In this document: positions 7,739 through 13,191 of the stretch, piece by piece
Numbering within the stretch: the first letter of the stretch is position 1
Layout: every line of letters begins with the position of its first letter
NCBI GenBank assembly: GCA_031258755.1
Contig: JAIRMK010000023.1
Location: 1 to 13,191, forward strand
DNA: 13,191 nucleotides
Reading direction: 5' to 3'
DNA from: Prevotellaceae bacterium
Lineage (GTDB): Bacteria; Bacteroidota; Bacteroidia; Bacteroidales; UBA932
Program-made: the position numbers and the translations under genes
The notes under the pieces: model-generated
What the model was told of the DNA's origin: nothing
Seen by the model: the letters and a program-made list of their open reading frames with translations, nothing else
The model's database searches: none

Positions 7739-9274
7739 TTACTTTGCAAAACTTACGGCGCGGGTTTCACGGATTACCGTTACTTTCACCTGCCCCGGAT
7801 AAGTCATTTCTTCCTGTATTTTCTTTGCAATGTCTTGCGACAGGCTTTCTGCGTCAGCGTCACTCACTTTTTCGCTACCCACAATGACCCGCAATTCGCG
7901 GCCTGCCTGAATGGCATAGGTTTTTATCACGCCCGGATACGACAAGGCCAAGTCTTCCATGCCTTTCAAACGTTTGATGTAGGACTCCACCACTTCGCGG
8001 CGAGCGCCGGGACGGGCGCCCGATATGGCATCGCCCACCAGCACCAACGGCGCAATGAGCGACGTCATCTCCACCTCTTCGTGGTGCGATCCGATGGCAT
8101 TGCACACTTCCGGTTTTTCTTTGTGCTTTTCGGCCAGTTGCATACCCAGAATGGCGTGCGGCAATTCGGGATTGTCGGGCGACACTTTCCCAATATCGTG
8201 TAACAAGCCTGCTCGCTTTGCAATCTTGGGGTTTAAGCCCAATTCGGCAGCCATAATGGCGCAGAAGTTCGCCACTTCGCGCGAGTGTTGCAACAAATTT
8301 TGTCCATACGACGACCGGTATTTCATGGCGCCCACCAACTTGATCAATTCAGGATGCAGGCCGTGAACACCCAAGTCAATAGCGGTACGTTTTCCCACTT
8401 CCACCACCTCTTCATCCACTTGTTTCTGGAGTTTTGCCACCACTTCTTCAATACGTGCCGGATGAATACGTCCATCCGTAATCAATTGGTGCAACGCTAA
8501 CCGCGCCACTTCGCGGCGTACAGGGTCGAAGCCGGAAATCACAATCGCTTCCGGCGTATCATCTACTACGATCTCCACGCCTGTAGCGGCTTCCAAGGCA
8601 CGAATGTTGCGGCCTTCGCGACCAATAATGCGGCCTTTCACTTCGTCATTATCAATATGGAAAACCGTAACGGCATTCTCAATGGCGGCTTCCTGCGCCA
8701 CCCGCTGCAACGAGAGGATTACAATACGCTTCGCCTCTTTGGTGGCATTCAACCGCGCCTCATCCATCACCTCATTGACGTACGACATGGCCTGCGTTTT
8801 TGCCTCAGCTTTCAACGATTCCACCAAGTTGTTCTTTGCTTCTGCGGCCGAAAGCCCCGCAATAGTTTCCAATTTCTCAATCTGCTGACGGCGGAAGCGT
8901 TCATACTCTTCAATACGTTTCTCCACCACTTCCATCTGTATCGACAAATTTTCTTTGATGGCATCGTTTTCTTTTATCTTCCGTTGCGCTTCGGACAATT
9001 GTTGTCCCAACACCGACTCCTTTTGCTTCAGCCTGTTTTCCGCCTGTGACAATTTATTATTCCGCTCATTAATCACGGTTTCATGTTCCGTTTTCAACTG
9101 TAAAAACCGCTCTTTGGCCTGCAATATCTTCTCCTTCTTAATATTTTCAGCCTCTGTCTGCGCTTCTTTAATGATTTTATCACGTTTTTTCGACAACAAA
9201 GCATTTACTGCAAAAAATGACACCCCTCCGCCAACAATGATGGCTATTATAGCTAATATAATTGGTAATTCCAT
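7739..9274 (-). CDS. rny: Ribonuclease Y
   Basis: A 511-residue membrane-anchored endoribonuclease that starts mRNA decay. The N-terminus is a single transmembrane helix (ELPIILAIIAIIVGGGVSFF, 2-21), followed by a long charged coiled coil (about 28-195). The KH RNA-binding domain lies at about 205-275 with GRIIGREGRNIRALE and the GREG loop at 218-221. The HD domain follows, with QHS (329-331), the metal-binding LLHDIGK (357-363, H359 and D360) and SHHEE (396-400). The C-terminus, ending VTVIRETRAVSFAK, is the conserved RNase Y tail. Length and order of domains are normal, so the enzyme should be active. The ATG at 9274 gives the usual start with the anchor helix. The gene lies 46 bases beyond the U-tract of the 6S-like RNA, so its transcription depends on read-through or on a promoter I could not identify. 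Confidence 0.97.
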   Translation of the reverse strand: MELPIILAIIAIIVGGGVSFFAVNALLSKKRDKIIKEAQTEAENIKKEKILQAKERFLQLKTEHETVINERNNKLSQAENRLKQKESVLGQQLSEAQRKIKENDAIKENLSIQMEVVEKRIEEYERFRRQQIEKLETIAGLSAAEAKNNLVESLKAEAKTQAMSYVNEVMDEARLNATKEAKRIVILSLQRVAQEAAIENAVTVFHIDNDEVKGRIIGREGRNIRALEAATGVEIVVDDTPEAIVISGFDPVRREVARLALHQLITDGRIHPARIEEVVAKLQKQVDEEVVEVGKRTAIDLGVHGLHPELIKLVGAMKYRSSYGQNLLQHSREVANFCAIMAAELGLNPKIAKRAGLLHDIGKVSPDNPELPHAILGMQLAEKHKEKPEVCNAIGSHHEEVEMTSLIAPLVLVGDAISGARPGARREVVESYIKRLKGMEDLALSYPGVIKTYAIQAGRELRVIVGSEKVSDADAESLSQDIAKKIQEEMTYPGQVKVTVIRETRAVSFAK

Positions 9275-9320
9275 AGTTTTGTTATGTTTGTTTTAAGTTC
9301 ATTTTTAATGTTCATAAATA

Positions 9321-9341
9321 AAAAAAGTCTGCATCATTACG
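9321..9341 (-). terminator. 3' stem arm and U-tract ending the 6S-like RNA
   Basis: The 3' arm of the closing stem (9341-9327) is followed at once by six T residues on the minus strand (9326-9321) and then an A+T-rich run. Stem plus U-tract is the form of an intrinsic terminator, though the pairing 5' arm is about 165 nt upstream, so the helix would close late. Some read-through to rny must be expected unless rny has its own promoter. Confidence 0.5.
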
Positions 9342-9520
9342 CTTGTTTGTCGAAAACCCTGAAAATCAAGGCGGAGCTTCCGGATATTAACCTCGAACGT
9401 CCAACGTCTCGACAAGTCGAAATCTCCCGAAGGATAACCAGGCCTGTTCTTAGCAACCGAGATAAACTCCTTTAATTAAATAGTGTTGAGTTTCGCAAAG
9501 AAACACGTAATAATGCAGAC
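9321..9520 (-). ncRNA. ssrS: 6S RNA (Bacteroidales type), RNA polymerase regulator
   Basis: The gap between zapA and rny holds a long structured RNA of about 200 nt. A 15-bp closing stem joins 9520-9506 (5' arm, GUCUGCAUUAUUACG) with 9341-9327 (3' arm, CGUAAUGAUGCAGAC). Its only imperfect pair is G-U when read on the minus strand but a C-A mismatch on the plus strand, which fixes the orientation. Further short helices continue inward (9505-9501 with 9348-9344; 9495-9491 with 9355-9351), then a large unequal bubble. An inner arm follows: 9445-9442 with 9372-9369, and 9432-9427 with 9383-9377 (one bulge). The tip is an 8-bp hairpin, 9412-9404 with 9400-9393 (one bulge). This rod with a central bubble is the 6S architecture, which imitates an open promoter and traps RNA polymerase holoenzyme. 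Length and the position next to zapA also match 6S genes known elsewhere. The family call rests on shape, size and context, not on a covariance search. Confidence 0.78.
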
Positions 9521-9549
9521 ACAATATGTAATAGGAACTAAACCTTACT

Positions 9550-9840
9550 TCATTCAATACCTTGTAAATACTCTTCCAACTCCTCATCCAGCGCTGCCAT
9601 CTCATTCACCACCCGTCCCTGAACCGCCTCACATCCAATAAGTTTTACAACAAACTGCAACGCTGCCATAGCAAGAGCGTCATACATGTCGCGTTCGACA
9701 TAACGTTGACGATATTGGGCTACTACTTCGTTAATACGCCGCGCCGCTGCCCTAAGTCTCTCCTCATCAGACGCCGCTATTTTAAACGGATAATAACGAT
9801 CGGCTACATTAATTTTAATGGAAAGTGTCTCTTCTTCCAT
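9550..9840 (-). CDS. zapA: Cell division protein ZapA
   Basis: A 96-residue ZapA-family protein, which binds FtsZ filaments in the cytoplasm and bundles them into the division ring. The N-terminal strand pair LSIKINVADRYYPFKI (6-21) is typical of the globular head. It is followed by SDEERLRAAARRINEVVAQYRQ (24-45), where ZapA proteins have a conserved helix with the aA..iN pattern, and by ALAMAALQFVVKLI (55-68), the family's conserved helix leading into the C-terminal coiled coil (about 70-96). Length is normal. It lies 6 bases downstream of the small coiled-coil gene and shares its promoter. The 3' end lies just before the 6S-like RNA, whose own promoter, if any, would have to overlap the last codons of zapA. 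Confidence 0.9.
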   Translation of the reverse strand: MEEETLSIKINVADRYYPFKIAASDEERLRAAARRINEVVAQYRQRYVERDMYDALAMAALQFVVKLIGCEAVQGRVVNEMAALDEELEEYLQGIE

Positions 9841-9846
9841 TCATTT

Positions 9847-10140
9847 TTATCTGTTTAATAGAGCAATACATTTATCAATCTCCCTCACAATTCTTCCTAT
9901 TTTCAATTTTGCATCATTAGTGCCGGCACTTGAACCTTTAAATGCCCCGGCTAACTGCAACTTTTTATTTTTTTCTTCCAATTCTTTTATCCTCTCATAT
10001 TGGCATGCTATTTCATCTTTGTTCCGCTGATTTTCAGCCAATAATTCGATATACTCACGCTGTGTCTTTTCATAATAAGCGATAAGCTGTAATTGCTTAC
10101 TTCTTAAACGCTTCAACAATTCATTAACCCGTTCTTCCAT
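9847..10140 (-). CDS. Small coiled-coil protein co-transcribed with zapA (ZapB-like)
   Basis: A 97-residue, highly charged protein. Residues about 1-62 form an uninterrupted heptad-like coiled coil (ELLKRLRSKQLQLIAYYEKT, later ERIKELEEKNKKLQ). A short glycine/serine hinge follows (66-73, FKGSSAG), then a C-terminal helix DAKLKIGRIVREIDKCIALLNR (76-97). The gene is A+T richer than its neighbours. It is the first gene of a two-gene unit with zapA, 6 bases apart. I infer that it works with ZapA at the FtsZ ring in a role like that of ZapB (a short coiled-coil protein of E. coli that binds ZapA), but I see no clear sequence identity with ZapB. The C-terminal helix, the most patterned part, may be the contact site. 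The start at 10140 fits a promoter with a leader of about 17 bases. Confidence 0.75.
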   Translation of the reverse strand: MEERVNELLKRLRSKQLQLIAYYEKTQREYIELLAENQRNKDEIACQYERIKELEEKNKKLQLAGAFKGSSAGTNDAKLKIGRIVREIDKCIALLNR

Positions 10141-10163
10141 AGAAAAACACCATAGTGAGGCTA

Positions 10164-10193
10164 CAAATATACAATAAAGTTTCCATTATCAAA
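10164..10193 (-). promoter_or_regulatory. Bacteroidota-type promoter for the coiled-coil gene and zapA
   Basis: The minus strand reads TATATTTG at 10171-10164, a perfect TAnnTTTG -7 element, with TTTG at 10193-10190 as the -33 element and an 18-base spacer. Transcription would start near 10157, about 17 bases before the ATG. The -33 element is embedded in a run of nine A residues on the plus strand (10191-10199). Confidence 0.75.
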
Positions 10194-10222
10194 AAAAAAT
10201 TATTTTTAACTCAAAATATTGT

Positions 10223-10230
10223 TATCTTCG
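10223..10230 (+). promoter_or_regulatory. -7 element of the serine acetyltransferase gene
   Basis: TATCTTCG differs from TAnnTTTG at one fixed position and ends 4 bases before the ATG at 10235. A start point set by it would fall on or next to the ATG, giving a leaderless mRNA. No TTG stands at the right distance upstream (only a T-rich run near 10203-10207), so the promoter may be weak or activator-dependent. Confidence 0.5.
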
Positions 10231-10234
10231 CAGC

Positions 10235-11131
10235 ATGAATACACACATCGATTCCCTGAAAAAAATCGCAGGCATTTTGTCGCAGAGTGACATTCAGGAA
10301 TATGCCTATATTCCGCAGCCGGAGCAGTCGGCGCCCAACGTCAACCGGATAAAAGAGATGATGAGCCTCTTCCGATCTATATTCTTTCCTGATTTTTTCG
10401 GCGACACGGAAATCAGCGCCTATACGCAGGAGTCGCACATGGAGGTGTACATGGAGCGGCTGTATTCGTTGCTGAATGAACAAGTTTACAGAAGCTTGTG
10501 TTTTTTCAACCATGCGGAGGACACGTGGAAAAAAACAGCGCCGGAGCTTACGCAGGCTTTTATCGAGCGACTGCCGGAAATAAAGCGACTGCTGGCTACC
10601 GACATTAAAGCGGTGCATGACAGCGATCCGGCGGCCACCAACTACGGCGAAGTGATATTCTGTTATCCGGCTATTCAGGCCATGGTGCATTACCGCGTGG
10701 CGCATGAATTGCTGCGCATGAAAGTACCTGTATTGCCACGAATTATCACCGAACTGGCACATTCCGCCACGGGCATCGACATTCATCCGGGCGCCCGCAT
10801 CGGCGAATATTTCAGCATTGACCACGGCACCGGCGTGGTGATTGGCGAGACCTGCGTGATTGGCAACCATGTGAGGCTCTACCAGGGCGTAACCCTCGGC
10901 GCCAAAGGCTTTACGCTCGATCATGAAGGATTGCCCATGAATGAGCCGCGCCATCCGGTTATCGAGGATCATGTGATTATTTATTCCAATTCCACTATTT
11001 TGGGACGTATTACCATTGGCCATCATTCCATCATCGGGGGAAATATCTGGCAGGTATATTCCGTGCCGCCATATTCGCGTATTGTGCAGAAAAAAGCCAC
11101 CGCATCATTCACCGACGGACTGGGAATTTGA
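10235..11131 (+). CDS. Serine O-acetyltransferase (EpsC/CysE type)
   Basis: A 298-residue cytoplasmic enzyme that transfers acetyl from acetyl-CoA to L-serine, giving O-acetylserine, the first step of cysteine synthesis. Residues about 1-150 form the helical N-terminal part. The left-handed beta-helix of hexapeptide repeats runs from about 180 to 272. Key pieces are IDIHPGARIG (181-190, with D182 and H184), DHGTGVVIGE (196-205, with the catalytic-type H197), VTLGAKGF (219-226) and RHPVIEDHVI (239-248). The order and spacing match the family, so I expect activity. The long helical N-terminus is the form seen in EpsC-like enzymes of Bacteroidota rather than the shorter Bacillus CysE. No cysteine synthase gene is next to it in the window. 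It is divergent from the zapA unit, and its 3' end is 17 bases from the convergent galactosidase gene with no terminator hairpin between them. Confidence 0.93.
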   Translation: MNTHIDSLKKIAGILSQSDIQEYAYIPQPEQSAPNVNRIKEMMSLFRSIFFPDFFGDTEISAYTQESHMEVYMERLYSLLNEQVYRSLCFFNHAEDTWKKTAPELTQAFIERLPEIKRLLATDIKAVHDSDPAATNYGEVIFCYPAIQAMVHYRVAHELLRMKVPVLPRIITELAHSATGIDIHPGARIGEYFSIDHGTGVVIGETCVIGNHVRLYQGVTLGAKGFTLDHEGLPMNEPRHPVIEDHVIIYSNSTILGRITIGHHSIIGGNIWQVYSVPPYSRIVQKKATASFTDGLGI

Positions 11132-11148
11132 TTTAATGGTTAGTACAA

Positions 11149-13191
11149 CTATTCTTCGGAGATAAGCAGGACGGCGCTGCTGTATGGCCTGTACAGCCGC
11201 AGCCTGATGCCTACGTTCATCAGATATTCACCGGAAAAAGTTTTGTCATTTCCATAAAACGAACTGTAATTGGAACGGCCGTTCAGTTCGGTAACTTTAT
11301 ACCGCTTGCCGGGGCTCAGCCCTTTTAACTTTGTCTCAAAATATGTGGGGTTGTGGTATTTCAAGCTGTAGGCGAAGAACACCGCCTGTTCCTGGTCTTT
11401 CGACACATACATGAGCGAGGCCCAGCCGTTTTCGCTGTACGGCGATATCAGGCGGTACAAGTCACCCAACTGCACAATGGGGCGGATTTGTTTGTATTCA
11501 CGAATGGCTTTTTTGGCAAACCGGTAATCGCTGCCGGTAATATCCTTCGGTTGCAGTTCCATGCCCAAACGCGCCGACATGGCCACATCGAAGCGGAATT
11601 TCAAGGACACATTTATCCCGGTTTGGTGATTCGGACTGGACGACACGTGCGACGCCGTGGCCTGTACCGGGTAAATCGTATTGGTTCCGTACTGGATAAA
11701 TACCCGATCTACCGCGCTGGTGTTGTCGCTGGCCCAAAATTCGTCGTGGTATTTCAGTGCGCCGAAGTCAACCCTGCCGCCGCCCGACGAGCACAATTGT
11801 ATTTCCATATCGGGGTGCTTTTCCCGAATCCGTTCATACGCGGCATACAATCCCTGCACATATTCATACCAGAAATGCGTTTGCCGGTCGTCCGGTAAAT
11901 ACGCCGAGCCCACATTTTCCACATGTCTGTTGGCGTCCCATTTGATATACGAGATGTTGGGCGACATCGCCACGATCTCGTCGAATGTTTGTACCACGAA
12001 ATCCTGCACATCAGGATTGGTCATGTCTAACAGCCACTGGTTGCGCATGGTCAAGATGTCACGCTCGCCGCTTTTTACAATCCATTCGGGATGTTGTTGC
12101 GCCAGTTCGCTTTTAGGATTGACCATCTCCAATTCTATCCAAAGGCCAAACCTGAGGCCTTTGCTCACCGCATAGTCGGCCAGATAGCCAATGCCGCGCG
12201 GCAGCTTCTTTTTATTGACTTGCCAGTCGCCCAGTCCGGCGTCATCGTCGTCGCGAGGAAACCGGTTACCGAACCATCCATCATCGAGCACAAACAGTTC
12301 AATACCGAAATCGGCCGCCTGATCTATCATATCGGTGAGCGTCTTCTCGTCGAAGTTCATGTAGGTGCCTTCCCAGTTGTTCAGCAATACCGGATTCAGT
12401 TTGTCGCCATGCGCGAGGGCGTATTTACGACTCCAGTCGTGGAAATTCCGTGAAACCTGCCCTTTCCCGCGCGCACTGTAGGTGAGCACCATGTCGGGCG
12501 TTCGAAAAACCAGGCTGGAATCCAAGTAATATTCCGAAGCAAAATCGTTGAGCCCGCCCAGGGTGTGCAATACGCCGGGCTCGTCAAATTCAAACGACAA
12601 TTTGTAATTGCCCGACCACGCCAGAGCGCCGGCATACACGTCGCCGAAATCCTCTTCCGCCGGCCTGTTCAGCGACAGGAGGAACGAGGGGTTTTCGGAT
12701 TGTGCCGTCCGCACGCCTTTCTTCGATTCAATAACCTTTGTGCCAGGCGTCAGCAATTCTTCTTTCCACTGCATCTCGGCTGCCCACGAGCCGTAAAAAT
12801 GCGTCAAGTAGTAGGCTTCGGCGTGGAGCGGGAAATAGGAAGACGCGATATTTGCTATGCGCACCGGCTCTTTTTCGTGGTGCACAATGGTTGTATATTG
12901 TACAATGATGTCTTCTGTTTTGTGCGCTATAAAATGAATATCCACAAACACCGGATACAGTTTGTCTTTCAGGTGAACGATGGTTTCCGTGCGGTTATCA
13001 TCAATTGAATTACTTTCCGTATCCATGTACACCAATTCTGTGGTCAGCACACCGTCTTCGTGGGTCAGGCGCAGCGCGGGATTTAGGAAGTAACGTCCTC
13101 CGTATGCAGGGAATAATTGTTGTTCCACCGCTCTTCCGAGGGAGAAGTCGGCGATACTGTCAATCCTGTTGCCCCAATATTGAAAGAAGAC
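11149..13191 (-). CDS. GH36 alpha-galactosidase (N-terminus beyond window)
   Basis: The minus-strand frame is open to the right edge and gives 680 visible residues. The internal codon at 13128 is GTG, not a convincing start: the frame continues upstream as VFFQYWGNRIDSIADFSLGR, which belongs to the GH36 N-terminal beta-sandwich. The full protein probably has about 40-50 residues more (usual total about 730). The beta-sandwich is followed by the (beta/alpha)8 barrel, with LDDGWFG (visible residues 302-308), KWDANRH (nucleophile D419) and WASDNTSAVDR (acid/base D489). The two catalytic aspartates are 70 residues apart, as I recall for the Geobacillus enzymes. CSSGGGRVDFG, typical of GH36, lies between them. 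It releases terminal alpha-1,6-linked galactose from raffinose-type sugars or galactomannan. No signal peptide can be judged because the N-terminus is missing. Partner transporters or regulators, if any, lie outside. Confidence 0.93.
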   Translation of the reverse strand, partial: VFFQYWGNRIDSIADFSLGRAVEQQLFPAYGGRYFLNPALRLTHEDGVLTTELVYMDTESNSIDDNRTETIVHLKDKLYPVFVDIHFIAHKTEDIIVQYTTIVHHEKEPVRIANIASSYFPLHAEAYYLTHFYGSWAAEMQWKEELLTPGTKVIESKKGVRTAQSENPSFLLSLNRPAEEDFGDVYAGALAWSGNYKLSFEFDEPGVLHTLGGLNDFASEYYLDSSLVFRTPDMVLTYSARGKGQVSRNFHDWSRKYALAHGDKLNPVLLNNWEGTYMNFDEKTLTDMIDQAADFGIELFVLDDGWFGNRFPRDDDDAGLGDWQVNKKKLPRGIGYLADYAVSKGLRFGLWIELEMVNPKSELAQQHPEWIVKSGERDILTMRNQWLLDMTNPDVQDFVVQTFDEIVAMSPNISYIKWDANRHVENVGSAYLPDDRQTHFWYEYVQGLYAAYERIREKHPDMEIQLCSSGGGRVDFGALKYHDEFWASDNTSAVDRVFIQYGTNTIYPVQATASHVSSSPNHQTGINVSLKFRFDVAMSARLGMELQPKDITGSDYRFAKKAIREYKQIRPIVQLGDLYRLISPYSENGWASLMYVSKDQEQAVFFAYSLKYHNPTYFETKLKGLSPGKRYKVTELNGRSNYSSFYGNDKTFSGEYLMNVGIRLRLYRPYSSAVLLISEE

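Noticed and set aside
9275..9310. Short upstream reading frames in the rny leader
   Set aside because: ATG codons occur in this A+T-rich leader by chance, and nothing such as a regulatory peptide or pairing structure supports a role.
9284..9475. 63-codon plus-strand frame in the zapA-rny gap
   Set aside because: It runs antisense through the 6S-like RNA; the sequence is better explained by RNA pairing and has no protein-like composition or promoter.
10211..11026. 271-codon open frame on the minus strand opposite the serine acetyltransferase
   Set aside because: It lies antisense to a gene with clear family motifs; its translation is rich in His, Met and Arg with no recognisable domain, as expected of a shadow frame.
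11132..11148. Bidirectional terminator between the convergent genes
   Set aside because: The 17-base gap has no inverted repeat or T-run; any terminator would have to lie inside the coding regions, and I saw none.
13126..13128. GTG as the start codon of the alpha-galactosidase
   Set aside because: The frame stays open to the window edge and the upstream residues (FFQYWGNRIDSIADF) fit the GH36 N-terminal domain, so the gene is truncated by the window rather than starting here.

Overview
The window looks like a stretch of chromosome from a Bacteroidales-type member of the Bacteroidota. The clues are promoters of the Bacteroidota type (a TAnnTTTG -7 element with an upstream TTG), no recognisable Shine-Dalgarno sequences before the genes, A+T-rich gaps between moderately G+C-rich genes, and family-typical proteins (RNase Y, a ZapA with a partner coiled-coil protein, and an EpsC/CysE-type serine acetyltransferase). 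I cannot fix the genus from sequence alone.

Layout: almost everything lies on the minus strand. Reading in the direction of transcription (high to low coordinates), a strong promoter near 10164-10193 drives a small coiled-coil protein and zapA (cell division). A structured RNA of about 200 nt follows, which I read as the 6S RNA of Bacteroidales. Next come rny (RNase Y), a DUF4340-like lipoprotein abutting rny, and dnaN (sliding clamp). A DnaQ-fold exonuclease, a fumarylacetoacetate-hydrolase-like protein that has lost its metal ligands, a ClC chloride transporter with CBS domains, and tex (transcription accessory/RNA-binding protein) follow. The last four are tightly packed (4-base and 8-base overlaps, 8- and 16-base gaps) and probably form one operon headed by dnaN. 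A separate lipoprotein gene, cut by the left edge, starts after tex from its own near-consensus promoter.

On the plus strand there is one gene, a serine O-acetyltransferase (10235-11131), divergent from the zapA cluster and possibly transcribed as a leaderless mRNA. It converges on a GH36 alpha-galactosidase whose N-terminus lies beyond the right edge.

Most of the window is housekeeping: RNA turnover, replication clamp, cell division, cysteine synthesis and galactoside breakdown. No mobile element, CRISPR array, phage gene, tRNA or rRNA was seen. The most interesting items are the 6S-like RNA between zapA and rny, the FAH-fold pseudoenzyme inside the dnaN operon, and the ClC protein with an unusual selectivity motif and no internal proton glutamate.
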